From: Gammaproteobacteria bacterium
Lineage (GTDB): Bacteria; Pseudomonadota; Gammaproteobacteria; GCA-001735895
Direction: 5' to 3'
DNA length: 23,775 bases
Assembly (NCBI GenBank): GCA_015494335.1
Contig: WGBK01000309.1
Location: 1 to 23,775 of the forward strand
Shown here: one piece after another, positions 6,932 to 17,553 of the stretch
How the letters are laid out: every line of letters starts with the position of its first letter
How positions within the stretch are numbered: the stretch's first letter is position 1
Notes under the pieces: model-generated
The model's database searches: none
Told to the model about the DNA's origin: nothing
Seen by the model: only the letters and a program-made list of their open reading frames with translations
Position numbers and translations under genes: made by a program

Positions 6932-8886
6932 GTGGAGATCCTGCTGATCCTGGGGCTTGCGGCAGCGCTCGATGCGGGGCTGCTGCTTTACCTGCTGATT
7001 CGCAGCCGCCTGCAACAACCCTTCCTGCTGCTGGCTGTCGGCGTCAACCTGTTCGCGCTGCTGCAGGCCCTTTCCGCGAACCTTCCGCAGCAGGGCCTGG
7101 TGATCAATCACTACAGCCTGATCGTGACTCTCTATGCCTGGTTGCTGTATCTGCAATCGCTGTACCTGCAGATCCCCAACCGTCCCTGGACGCGTTATGG
7201 TCCGCTGGCTGTCGTCAACCTGCTGCTGTTCGCGCTGTTCCTGTTCCAGTTCCAAATCGATCGCATCTCCGGCACGCTGTATTTCAACATCACCACGCTG
7301 ATGTTTGCCGGCATCTTCACCAGTATCTCGATGCTGTTCTTCATCGAGAACCTGATTCGCCACCTCAAGCCGGAACGGCGCTATGCCTACAAGCACCTGC
7401 TGTTCCTGCTCATGGTGCTGGCCATGATTCATCTGCTCTATTTCTACCAGCGCGTGTCCTATCACGAGGAGAGCCAGATGCTGATGTACCTGGTGCTGCT
7501 GGTCCAGTTACCTCTCCCGCTGTTCGTGGGCATCTCGGCTTCGCGCATACAGGATCTCGAGGGGCCGGCAGACTTCCTGCCCGGCAAGGGCGGGCAGGTG
7601 CAGTACTTCATGGTGCTGATCGGCGCCGGCCTGCTGCTTGCCGGCGTCATGCAGATGCTCGATTTCTATTTCAGCGAGGTGCGCAGCAATTTCTATCACG
7701 CGATCCTGTTGCTGCTGCTGCTGGTTGTGGGCGGTCTGCTGCTGCTCTCGGATCTGTTCCGTTCCGAGATCAACCTGTGGCTGCGTGCCTATTTCCTCGG
7801 CGACCCCACGGATTACCGTCGCGAATGGCAACGCGTCACCGCTATCACCCGGGACGAGGAAGGCATCGAGCAACGCATCCTCGATTATTACCTCGATTGC
7901 CTCGATGCCAGGGAAGGGGCCCTGTATCTGTCCGACCGGCAGCGCTTGCGACGCACGGCCCAGCGGGGTTCGGGCTTCGGTGACGAGTTTTGCCTGAAGC
8001 AGGGCTGGGAGATGGATACCGAAACCCTGGGACCGCAACTCCATTGCCTGAAGGCGGATCGAGGTTGGGGTGATCTGCTGATCCTGCTGAGCATCGACGA
8101 GCATATTCAGGCCATCTGCCGCCTGCGCAGTCCGCGGGATCCGCAGCTGATCGGCGCTTCCCGGATTTCGCTCTGCGAGACCGTAAGCAACGAGTTTGCG
8201 ATTCGTCTTGGCGAAATCCAGCAGAAGCGGAGACTGCAACGGCAGGAGAAACTGGCGGGCTTCAACCGGACGGTGGCCTTCCTCGCCCATGACTTGAAAA
8301 ATATCGTGGCACAACAAGGACTTGCGTTGGAAAACTTTCCCAAATATCGCGACGATCCCGAGTTCCTGGACGACTTTTGTGACACCATCGAGCATTCCAC
8401 GCGGAAACTCGAAGACCTGATCGCCCAATTTCGATACAAGTCACTAAATTCGGCCGGGGACACTGCTAGTTTGCGCCAACTGATCGATTTTCTGCTGCAC
8501 AAGAAGAGAGTGCTCGGCGAGCGCCTTGAACTCGATCTACCAGAATTGACCGATGAGGAGCAAGCCTTGCCAAAGGATCTGCAGGTAGTCGCCGACAACC
8601 TGTTGAAGAATGCCCTCGAGGCTTCCGAGCCGAATCAGCCGGTCCGCCTGCGGATCCGCTGCCTGAAGGGGCGCTTCGAGCTGCAGGTCTGCGACCGGGG
8701 GCAGGGCATGAGCCGGGACTTCATCCGTGACCAGCTGTTCGAACCCTTCGTCTCGACGAAGCAGGACAAGGGGCTCGGGGTCGGCATGTACCATGTGCGC
8801 AATATCGTCGATGAACTGAACGGACATATCGATGTCGAGTCCGAACCCGGAAAGGGAACCTGTATCACCGTGGAAACCGAGTGTAG

Positions 8887-8890
<4 letters not shown>
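6932..8890 (+). CDS. prsK: PEP-CTERM/XrtA system sensor histidine kinase PrsK
   Basis: This 652-residue protein matches PrsK, the histidine kinase found with exosortase systems. Residues 1-275 contain about eight membrane helices without a recognised ligand domain. Next comes a GAF-like region (about 300-430), then a dimerisation and phosphoacceptor region with His453 in FLAHDLKNIVAQ (the HDLKN form is typical of PrsK). The ATP-binding domain has the N box (Asn556/Asn560), DRGQGM (588-593) and GLGVGMY (614-620). The start is GTG at 6932, with no clear ribosome binding site but only 12 bases after gspD. Its stop overlaps the prsR start in ATGA, so the kinase and its regulator are translationally coupled. 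Codons from about 8281 to 8580 are unusually AT-rich for this operon. What it senses is not known. Confidence 0.9.
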
Positions 8891-10272
<1,382 letters not shown>

Positions 10273-10282
10273 GAAGGAAGCC

Positions 10283-12892
10283 ATGAGAAAAACCGCAACA
10301 ATGTCATTCCATTCCGTGTCTGCACGCCTGTTGGGTCTGATACTCCTGTCCTCGGCGCTGTTACTGGGAGGCTGTTCCAAACCGCCGACCGAAAAGATCG
10401 ACAACCTGCAACTGGCCCGCTTCTATGCGGACAATGGCACCTATACCCTGGCCCTGTCGACCTTGCAGCAGGAGCAGGAGAAGGCCCCGAAGAACCCGCG
10501 AGTATATCGCGAACTGGCAGAGATCTATCTGGAACTGGGTTACTCGGTGGATGCCCTGGAGGCCATCGACAAGGCCATCGAGCTCGGCTGCTCCAGCAGC
10601 GATTGTGCGGAACTGCGCCTGCGCAGCCTGATCGCCGGCGGCAAGCTGAAGGATGCTCAACAGCAGCTCGGACGCATCGGGAACAGCCTCCCGAAGCCCC
10701 GGCGAGATTTCTACCAGGCTCAGATCGACTATCGCAAGGGCGGCGATCGCAAGCAGGCAATCGCGCGCCTTCAGGCGCTCGACCTGCCGGAAGCGCGCAG
10801 CGAATACCTGCGCCTGCTGTTCGCCGACGGACAATACACGAAACTGGTCGAACTCTATGAGCAGGCCAGGGACAAGCCCGCCCAGGCCGACGACTGGCTG
10901 ATCTTCGCCAAGGCCCTGTTTCTGATGAAGCGCCATGAGGAGGCCGACCGGGCCCTGATCCAGCAGCGCCTGGCCGACAAGGCCGATGTGATCACGCCGC
11001 GCAAGATCGAAGCGGTGGAGCTTCAGGTCAAGAACAATATTGCGCAAAACAAGTTTGCCGAGGCCCAGGCCATCTACGACGCCTTCCTCGAGAACTACAA
11101 GGGTAGTGGCTATGTGGCCATGCAGGATGCGTTGAAGGATCTCAAGTCCAGGGATTTCGACTCCGCGATCAAGAATATCGAGGGACTGGCTCAGGCCAGC
11201 CCGGACAATCTGCAGACGGCGCTGATTCTTTCCCTCGCGAAGTTCGGCAAGGGTGATTACCGGGCCGTGGTCGATACCCTGAACCTGTTTCGCGACAAGC
11301 TCGACGCCTCCGGCAAGAGTCTTCTTGCCAAGGCCTACCTGAACCTGCGTCAGCCTGATCCGGTGATCGAACTGGCCAGCGGCGCATCTGCGCCGGAACT
11401 GAAACTGGACCTCGCCAGCGCCTGGCTGCAGAAGGGGCGAAAGGACATGGCGCGTCCCCTCATCGATGCAGTCGATCCCAAGTCCCTGAAGGAAACGGAG
11501 CTGTTGCAGTATGTTCAGCTGCTGGCCCAGCTCGGCGAGAACCATCGCATCGAGCAGGCCCTGAGTTCCCGCGAACTCAAGGATCCTCGCCTGCAGAAGC
11601 TGCTGGTTTCGGTGTTGCTGCAACAGAAGCGTCCGGAGGAGGCCGAACGCTATGCCCGTTCCCTGGCCGACCCGAGGCAATCCCTCGAGCTGCAGATTCA
11701 CCTGGCCCTGCAACAGAAGGACAGGAAGAAAGCCCTGCAACTGCAGGAACGCCTGACCCGGGACCGTCAACTCAAATCCGACGAGGCACGATTGGCCGCC
11801 CTCTACCTGGCCAACCAGCAGGTGAACGAGGGCTTTGCCGCGATCCAGCGCGGTTTTGCCAAGCCCGGTAGCAATGCCGCTTTCCTCAAGATGCTCCGTG
11901 TCCTGTTGCAGAAGGGCGATTATCCCGAAATCCGTCAATGGATGCAGGAACAGCCGTCTACCGTGGAGGGGTATGACGAATTGCAGTTGCTGCTGGCCGA
12001 GGCCGAACTGAAGGACCAGCCCGAACTGGCTCGACAGCGCCTTCAGCCTCTGCTGGAGCGCAATGACCCGCGGGCAGTGGTACTGATGGCAAAGGCGGAT
12101 CCGGAAAACGGAGCCAAGGTTCTGCAACAGGCGCTGGAGCGCAAATACCATCCGCTGATCGCCCAGTTGCTGTACCAGTACTATCTGAAGAAGGGCGACC
12201 AGAAGGGCTTTGCTGAGCTGCTCCAGCGTATCGAGCGGGAACAGGACGACAGTCCGAACAAGGACGCCCTGCTGGCCCGCGGCTACCTGCGCCTGGGTGA
12301 ACTGCCTCGCGCCGAGACCTTTACCGATGCCCTCGAGAAAAAGGGGTTCAGGGCCCGGGCGCTGGAGCTCAAGGGTGATATTCACCTGGCCGCCAAACGC
12401 TACGGTAAGGCGGTCAAGGCCTACGGAGCTGCCCTGGCGATGAAGCCCGGCGATGCTCTGGCCGCGAAGTACATACAAACTCGCCTGGCCGCGGGGGAGG
12501 ACCAAAACCGGGTTCTCGATGATGCCGAGAAGCTGCTGGGAAAACACCCTCGCTATACGGCCCTGAAGGGATTGCTGGCGGCATCCCTGTTGCAGTCGAA
12601 GCCGGATCGGGCGATGAAGCTCTACGAACAGATCCTCGAACAGCAGCACAACAATATCACGGCCATGAACAACCTGGCCTGGCTGTACCTGGATCGTGAT
12701 GCCAAGAGGGCCCTGCAATTGTCCGAGACCGCTTTTCGCATGTCGCCGCGCAACCTGAACGTGGCCGACACCTACATCCGTGCCCTGTACAGAAACGGAC
12801 GCAAGACCCAGGGTCGGAAACTGCTGGAACGCCTGCGCGAGAAGAATCCGGACAGCCGCATCCTGGAAAAACTGTCGCAACAGCTGTCATGA
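10283..12892 (+). CDS. prsT: PEP-CTERM/XrtA system TPR lipoprotein PrsT
   Basis: This 869-residue protein starts with a lipoprotein signal: SSALLLGGC with the lipid-bearing cysteine at residue 31, followed by Ser32, which predicts the outer membrane rather than the inner. The rest is an almost continuous array of helical TPR-like repeats, for example RFYADNGTYTLALSTLQQ near the start and NNLAWLYLDRDAKRALQLSETAF near the end. Size, lipobox and position after prsK-prsR match PrsT of exosortase systems. The role of PrsT is not established; TPR arrays usually hold protein partners. A good ribosome binding site (AAGGA) precedes the ATG at 10283. The stop codon overlaps the exosortase start in ATGA, so the two are coupled. 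Confidence 0.88.
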   Translation: MRKTATMSFHSVSARLLGLILLSSALLLGGCSKPPTEKIDNLQLARFYADNGTYTLALSTLQQEQEKAPKNPRVYRELAEIYLELGYSVDALEAIDKAIELGCSSSDCAELRLRSLIAGGKLKDAQQQLGRIGNSLPKPRRDFYQAQIDYRKGGDRKQAIARLQALDLPEARSEYLRLLFADGQYTKLVELYEQARDKPAQADDWLIFAKALFLMKRHEEADRALIQQRLADKADVITPRKIEAVELQVKNNIAQNKFAEAQAIYDAFLENYKGSGYVAMQDALKDLKSRDFDSAIKNIEGLAQASPDNLQTALILSLAKFGKGDYRAVVDTLNLFRDKLDASGKSLLAKAYLNLRQPDPVIELASGASAPELKLDLASAWLQKGRKDMARPLIDAVDPKSLKETELLQYVQLLAQLGENHRIEQALSSRELKDPRLQKLLVSVLLQQKRPEEAERYARSLADPRQSLELQIHLALQQKDRKKALQLQERLTRDRQLKSDEARLAALYLANQQVNEGFAAIQRGFAKPGSNAAFLKMLRVLLQKGDYPEIRQWMQEQPSTVEGYDELQLLLAEAELKDQPELARQRLQPLLERNDPRAVVLMAKADPENGAKVLQQALERKYHPLIAQLLYQYYLKKGDQKGFAELLQRIEREQDDSPNKDALLARGYLRLGELPRAETFTDALEKKGFRARALELKGDIHLAAKRYGKAVKAYGAALAMKPGDALAAKYIQTRLAAGEDQNRVLDDAEKLLGKHPRYTALKGLLAASLLQSKPDRAMKLYEQILEQQHNNITAMNNLAWLYLDRDAKRALQLSETAFRMSPRNLNVADTYIRALYRNGRKTQGRKLLERLREKNPDSRILEKLSQQLS

Positions 12893-13839
12893 ACCTGGCC
12901 ACTGCAAGCTCTTCGACGATGGATACCTCGGTGGAGAAAAGCCGGTGGTCGGCGCGTGGCTATCTGCTGTTGTTTCTGCTGCTGACCGGGCTTTTGTACC
13001 GCAATGAGCTCTTGACTCTGTTTGCCTCCTGGTTTGATGACGGGGATTACATCACCAAGGGTCCCATACTCTGGGGCCTGGCCCTGTTTTTCCTGCTGCG
13101 GGATGTGTTGCCGCGACGGGTCTTTGCGCGCAGCACGAGGTTGGATGACATCCTGCTGTTGGCCGTGATCTTGCTGCTGATGGTGTTGCTCGAGGACCGG
13201 GTACCCTTGCTGTTGCCCATGCTGGTGATTGCCCTGCTGAGGCATTTCAGTGTGGAACCGGACACTCAGCCGAATTTTTTCATCCTGTTCTGCCTGCTGG
13301 CCTTTTCCTTGCCATATTTTCCGTTGCTGGTGCCCTGGTTGCAGTATATGGCGGTTACTGTCGTCGAAGGGACACTGGGGCTGTTTGGCATTCCGGCAAT
13401 GGTCCAGGAAAACTACATTGCCATTCCCCGCGGCCAGTTCTATGTAGCCGAGGCCTGTAGCGGTTTTCGCTATCTGGCCAACAACCTGATCCTGTTCTTT
13501 CTCTATACGCTGTTCAGTCGCTTCAACACCCGCCAATTCCTGATGGCACTGGGTGTGACCGTGTTGCTCTCCCTCGCCGTAAACTGGCTCCGTATCTTCA
13601 TCATCGTGTTTGTGGCTCACAACTGGGGGCTGGATGTGCCCTTTTTCGTCAAGGGTCATGGCAATCTCGGATGGGTGGTCTATGCCTTCATGCTGGTGCC
13701 CTTCTTCTGGAGCTTCCTGCGCATCGAGAGAATGAGACTTGCGCCGCCAAAGGGACTACAATTCCTGCAAAGGGAGTGGCTGCCGGTTTCTTCGCAATGG
13801 CTGCTGCTGCCGGTATTCGCCTGGTCCCTGATCCGATGA
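12889..13839 (+). CDS. Exosortase family transpeptidase-like membrane protein, no EpsI domain
   Basis: Exosortases are inner-membrane cysteine enzymes that recognise C-terminal PEP-CTERM type signals, cut them and pass the protein on for attachment or release. This 316-residue protein has about eight membrane segments and the expected active site: Cys190 in YVAEACSGFRYL, Arg235 in AVNWLRIFII and His257 in KGHGNLGWVVYAF. The best-known type, XrtA (EpsH), normally carries a C-terminal EpsI domain of about 200 residues; here the protein stops soon after the final membrane helices, so I cannot name the subfamily and leave the symbol blank. The ATG at 12889 overlaps the prsT stop by four bases; a second ATG (residue 11) is possible. 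gspE starts nine bases after its stop. Confidence 0.88.
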   Translation: MNLATASSSTMDTSVEKSRWSARGYLLLFLLLTGLLYRNELLTLFASWFDDGDYITKGPILWGLALFFLLRDVLPRRVFARSTRLDDILLLAVILLLMVLLEDRVPLLLPMLVIALLRHFSVEPDTQPNFFILFCLLAFSLPYFPLLVPWLQYMAVTVVEGTLGLFGIPAMVQENYIAIPRGQFYVAEACSGFRYLANNLILFFLYTLFSRFNTRQFLMALGVTVLLSLAVNWLRIFIIVFVAHNWGLDVPFFVKGHGNLGWVVYAFMLVPFFWSFLRIERMRLAPPKGLQFLQREWLPVSSQWLLLPVFAWSLIR

Positions 13840-13848
13840 CCCCTGAAC

Positions 13849-15321
13849 ATGACAGCATCCCCGACGCTACTGCCTTACAGCTTTGCCCGCAAACACGGTG
13901 TCCTGCTCGATGCCAGCGACCCCGAGCGACCGGTATTGCTGCTGCGCCCGGATGCCGGGCCGCAGTCCCTGGCTGAGATCCAGCGTGCAGGCTTCCATGC
14001 GAAAGAATTGCAGCAGGTCAGCGAAAGCGACTTCAACCATCGACTGGGCGTGTTGTACGAGGGCGGCAGCAATACACAGCTGCTGAACGCGGAAACCCTC
14101 GGTGGTGAGCTGGATCTCGATGATGTCGCCCGTGAGCTGTCCGAACCGGAAGACCTGCTGGAAAGCGATGACGATGCCCCGATCATCCGCCTGATCAATG
14201 CCCTGATTACAGAAGCGATCAAGGAAAACGCTTCGGATATTCACATCGAACCCTTCGAAACCCGCCTGTCGATCCGCTTTCGCATCGATGGCGTATTGCG
14301 CGAGGTGCTGGAACCGCCGCGCCAGGTCGCCTCGCTGCTGGTGTCGCGGATCAAGGTCATGGCCAAGCTCGATATCGCCGAGAAGCGCCTGCCCCAGGAT
14401 GGGCGCATCGCCCTGCGCATCGCCGGCCGCCCGGTCGATATCCGGGTATCCACGCTGCCCTCGGGGCATGGCGAACGCGTGGTCATGCGCCTGCTCGACA
14501 AGCAGGCCGGCCGCCTCGACCTGGCCCAGCTCGGTATGGCTTCCGACGAGGAACGGCGCCTGCGCAAGCTGATTGCCCGGCCCCACGGCATTCTTCTCGT
14601 TACCGGACCCACCGGCTCGGGCAAGACCACCACCCTGTATGCCGTGCTCAGCGCCCTCAACAGCAGCGAGCGCAATATCCTCACCGTCGAAGACCCGATC
14701 GAATACGATCTCGACGGCATCGGCCAGACACCGGTCAACACCAAGGTCGACATGACTTTCGCCAAGGGATTGCGCGCGATCCTGCGTCAGGATCCCGATG
14801 TGGTGATGGTCGGCGAGATCCGTGACAGCGAAACCGCCCAGATCGCCGTGCAGGCGAGCCTGACCGGGCACCTGGTGCTGTCGACCCTGCACACCAATTC
14901 CGCCACCGGCGCGATCACGCGCTTGCAGGATATGGGTATCGAGCCCTTCCTGTTGTCCTCCAGCCTGCTCGGCATTCTTGCCCAGCGCCTGGTGCGCAAC
15001 CTGTGCCCGGAGTGCAAGCAACCCCTCGAGTTGAGTTCCGAAGAACGCGAACGCTATGGCATCGAAGCAGGGGAGACCGTGTATCAGGCCGTGGGTTGTC
15101 CTGCCTGCCTGCAGCTCGGCTACAAGGGGCGTTCCGGCATCTATGAACTGGTGGAGGTCGACGATCAGCTGAGCCGCATGATCCACGACCAGGCGAGCCA
15201 GCAGGAGATCGAGCGCTATGCCCGCCAGCGACATCCGTCGATCGTCGAGGACGGCCTGCGCAAGGTGCGCCAGGGCATCACTTCCCTCGATGAAGTCTTC
15301 CGCGTGACCCGAGAGGGCTGA
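13849..15321 (+). CDS. gspE: Type II secretion system ATPase GspE
   Basis: GspE is the cytoplasmic hexameric ATPase that drives pseudopilus assembly. The 490-residue protein has an N-terminal GspE domain (about 1-100) that binds GspL and a RecA-like core. Walker A is GPTGSGKT (253-260), the Asp box is near residues 279-300, Walker B is about 316-326 (PDVVMVGEIRD) and the His box includes HLVLSTLHTN. The zinc-binding cysteines are C386-x2-C389 and C417-x2-C420. Every key residue is present and the length is normal. The ATG at 13849 lies nine bases after the exosortase stop without an obvious ribosome binding site. The stop overlaps gspF in TGATG. Confidence 0.97.
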   Translation: MTASPTLLPYSFARKHGVLLDASDPERPVLLLRPDAGPQSLAEIQRAGFHAKELQQVSESDFNHRLGVLYEGGSNTQLLNAETLGGELDLDDVARELSEPEDLLESDDDAPIIRLINALITEAIKENASDIHIEPFETRLSIRFRIDGVLREVLEPPRQVASLLVSRIKVMAKLDIAEKRLPQDGRIALRIAGRPVDIRVSTLPSGHGERVVMRLLDKQAGRLDLAQLGMASDEERRLRKLIARPHGILLVTGPTGSGKTTTLYAVLSALNSSERNILTVEDPIEYDLDGIGQTPVNTKVDMTFAKGLRAILRQDPDVVMVGEIRDSETAQIAVQASLTGHLVLSTLHTNSATGAITRLQDMGIEPFLLSSSLLGILAQRLVRNLCPECKQPLELSSEERERYGIEAGETVYQAVGCPACLQLGYKGRSGIYELVEVDDQLSRMIHDQASQQEIERYARQRHPSIVEDGLRKVRQGITSLDEVFRVTREG

Positions 15322-16538
15322 TGGCCGCCTTCGAATATACGGCCTTCGACGATCAGGGACGGCGCCAGAAGGGCCTGATCGAGGCGGACACGGCAAAACA
15401 GGCGCGTCAGCAATTGCGAGGCATGGGACTGACGCCGGCCGAGCTGGAGGAATTGCGCGGCGAGTCAGTTACGCAGGAAAACGGCCTGCAGCGCCACCGG
15501 GATCGCATTCCGGTCAGTACGCTGGCACTGGTGACCCGGCAGCTGGCCACCCTGATCAGTGCCGGGCAGCCGGTGGAATCGGCCCTGCTCGCGGTTTCCC
15601 GACAAACTCCGAAGCCGGCCGCGCGCAAGATCCTGCTTGCGGTGCGTGCGCGGGTGCTCGAGGGTCATGCCCTGTCCGATGCCTTGCGCGAGTACCCGCG
15701 CGTGTTCGATGCCATGTATTGCGCTTCCCTGCATGCCGGCGAGCAGTCCGGCCTGCTCGATGTCGTTCTCGAACGCCTGGCTGACTACATGGAATCGCGC
15801 CAGCAACTGCAGCAGAAGACCGCACTGGCGTTGATCTACCCCTTGCTGCTCACGGTGGTGTCGATCCTGCTGGTGACGGGTCTGCTGACCTTCGTGGTGC
15901 CGCAGATCATCCAGGTCTTCGAAGGCTTCGATCAGGAACTTCCGGTACTCACCCGCGGCTTGATTGTCGTTTCGGATTTCTTCAAGGACTGGGGCGTCTA
16001 CCTGCTGATCGCACTGATACTGCTGGTGCTGCTCTATCGCCAGGCTATGAAATCCGAGCGTCTGCGCCTGCTGCGTGACCGCCTGCTGCTGCGTCTGCCG
16101 ATGATTCGCTACCTGGTGCGGCTTTCCGCCACCTCGCGCTTCACCCGTACCATGAGCCTGCTGGTGTCTTCCGGCGTTCCGGCCCTGGATGCGATGCAGA
16201 TTTCCACCGAGGTGATCAGCAACCAGCCGATCCGCAGCGCGGTGCTGAAAGCCGCGGAGCGGGTGCGCGAGGGCGGAAATATTGCTGATGCCCTGACCGA
16301 AAGCGGCTATTTCAGCCCGCTGGTGCTGCAACTGGTGGCCAACGGCGAGGCCAGCGGCAAGCTCGGCGAGATGCTGGAACGGGCGGCACGGGCGGAGGAA
16401 AGCGAATTCGAAAATGTGACCGCGCTGTTCCTTGGCATCTTCGAGCCGGCGATGATCCTGGTCATGGGCCTGGTGGTGCTGATCATCGTGTTGGCTATTC
16501 TGTTGCCGATCTTCGACATGAACGATCTGATCCAGTGA
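15321..16538 (+). CDS. gspF: Type II secretion system inner-membrane platform protein GspF
   Basis: GspF is the polytopic core of the T2SS inner-membrane platform that couples GspE movement to pseudopilus growth. The 405-residue protein shows two repeated T2SF domains (about 70-195 and 272-400), a cytoplasmic N-terminal segment beginning FEYTAFDDQGRRQKG and three membrane segments (about 170-192, 222-240 and 378-400). The typical HAGEQSGLLDVVLERLADYM and VANGEASGKLGEML motifs are present. Its ATG at 15321 shares a base with the gspE stop codon. The stop overlaps the start of the rhombosortase gene, which is not a normal neighbour of gspF. Confidence 0.97.
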   Translation: MAAFEYTAFDDQGRRQKGLIEADTAKQARQQLRGMGLTPAELEELRGESVTQENGLQRHRDRIPVSTLALVTRQLATLISAGQPVESALLAVSRQTPKPAARKILLAVRARVLEGHALSDALREYPRVFDAMYCASLHAGEQSGLLDVVLERLADYMESRQQLQQKTALALIYPLLLTVVSILLVTGLLTFVVPQIIQVFEGFDQELPVLTRGLIVVSDFFKDWGVYLLIALILLVLLYRQAMKSERLRLLRDRLLLRLPMIRYLVRLSATSRFTRTMSLLVSSGVPALDAMQISTEVISNQPIRSAVLKAAERVREGGNIADALTESGYFSPLVLQLVANGEASGKLGEMLERAARAEESEFENVTALFLGIFEPAMILVMGLVVLIIVLAILLPIFDMNDLIQ

Positions 16539-17116
16539 TGAATGCGCTGCGTCCCTACGGGCCGCTGGCGGTCTGGGCGGCGCTGATGATCCTGCTGCAA
16601 TGGGTCGGGCCTGAGGCGCTGCGCTACGACCCGCAAGTCATCCGTGACGGGGAACTCTGGCGACTGCTGACCGGTCATCTGGTTCATGCCAACGGCAGGC
16701 ATCTGCTGCTCAACCTGGCGGGCCTGTTTTTGTGCCAGGCGCTGACCGGCGTGAACTGGAGCCTGTTGCAATGGAGCGGGCGCATCCTGTTGCTGGCGCT
16801 GATGATCTCGCTGGGCTTGTGGTGGTTGCACCCCGGGCTGCGCTGGTATGTCGGCTTTTCCGGCGTACTGTTCGGGCTCTACCTGATGGCCGCGGTGGAA
16901 AGCCTGCCTCGTCAGATGCTGATCTCTTCCTTGCTGGTTCTGCTGTTGCTGGCGAAAATTCTCATGGAACAGTTCAGCTCTGTTAAAATCTCCAGCAGTG
17001 GATGGATCGGCGTGCCGGTGCTCGTCGACGCCCATCTCTACGGTTTTCTTTCCGGTCTATTGCTGCTTCTGGCGGTACAAGCCGGATCCTGGTTCACGCA
17101 TACGGAATCTTTATGA
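16538..17116 (+). CDS. rrtA: Rhombosortase (rhomboid family GlyGly-CTERM processing protease)
   Basis: Rhombosortases are intramembrane serine proteases of the rhomboid family that cut GlyGly-CTERM tails from proteins exported by T2SS. This 192-residue protein has about six membrane helices and the compact form typical of rhombosortase. It contains WRLLTGHLVHANGRHLLLNLAGL (His47, His50, His55, Asn59), the catalytic serine motif VGFSGVLFGL (Ser108), a KILMEQF motif and the catalytic histidine in DAHLYGFLSG (His166). The start is ATG at 16538, one base overlapping the gspF stop; a GTG at 16535 would add one residue. The stop overlaps gspG in ATGA. Its position inside the gsp operon agrees with the known dependence of GlyGly-CTERM proteins on T2SS. 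A generic rhomboid function is the main alternative. Confidence 0.85.
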   Translation: MNALRPYGPLAVWAALMILLQWVGPEALRYDPQVIRDGELWRLLTGHLVHANGRHLLLNLAGLFLCQALTGVNWSLLQWSGRILLLALMISLGLWWLHPGLRWYVGFSGVLFGLYLMAAVESLPRQMLISSLLVLLLLAKILMEQFSSVKISSSGWIGVPVLVDAHLYGFLSGLLLLLAVQAGSWFTHTESL

Positions 17117-17553
17117 ACAGAACTTATCCAACTCGTCAGCAGGGCTTTACCCTGCTCGAAATCATCGTCGTCATCACCATCATCGCCATACTCGCGGCCT
17201 ATATCGCGCCCAAGGTGGCGGGCCGGGCCGATGACGCCCGCATCAGCAAGGCGAAGAACGATATCCAGGTGCTGGAATCGGCGCTGGAACTCTATCGTCT
17301 CGACAATTTCAGCTATCCGGCCACGGAGCAGGGCCTGCGGGCGCTGGTGGAAAAGCCCAGCGACGATCTGAAGAACTGGAAGGCGGGCGGTTATGTCAAG
17401 AAACTGCGCAAGGATCCCTGGGGCAACGACTATCACTATGCGCGTCCCGGGCGCGACGGCTCCGAATACGAGATATATTCGCTGGGCGCGGACAATGCCG
17501 AGGGAGGCGAGGGCGCCGATGCGGATATCGGAACCTGGAACCTGGACGACTGA
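17113..17553 (+). CDS. gspG: Major pseudopilin GspG
   Basis: GspG builds the shaft of the T2SS pseudopilus. The 146-residue precursor has a short leader ending QQG, cut before Phe12 by the prepilin peptidase, then FTLLEIIVVITIIAILAAYIAP with Glu16 at mature position 5. The C-terminal part has the calcium-site and loop features of GspG: YPATEQGLRALVEKP, DPWGNDYHYARPG and YSLGADNAEGGEGADADIGTW. The ATG at 17113 overlaps the rhombosortase stop; a longer in-frame extension upstream is not needed because the leader would become implausibly long. gspH begins inside its last 35 bases. Confidence 0.97.
   Translation: MNRTYPTRQQGFTLLEIIVVITIIAILAAYIAPKVAGRADDARISKAKNDIQVLESALELYRLDNFSYPATEQGLRALVEKPSDDLKNWKAGGYVKKLRKDPWGNDYHYARPGRDGSEYEIYSLGADNAEGGEGADADIGTWNLDD

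Noticed and set aside
8305..8325. TGGCAC followed by TTGC inside prsK as a sigma-54 site
   Set aside because: The two halves are about four bases too far apart and it lies within the coding sequence of a conserved domain.
10361..12880. An 839-codon open frame on the minus strand opposite prsT
   Set aside because: It is the antisense shadow of a TPR gene (Gln/Leu/Gly rich); prsT has a lipobox, repeats and a good ribosome binding site, while this frame has none of these.
17002..17112. A 37-residue N-terminal extension of gspG
   Set aside because: It overlaps the end of the rhombosortase gene and would make the prepilin leader far too long; the ATG at 17113 forms the usual ATGA overlap.
17393..17518. 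A 42-residue N-terminal extension of gspH
   Set aside because: It lies over gspG in another frame and would give an implausible pseudopilin leader of more than 60 residues; the ATG at 17519 has a ribosome binding site.
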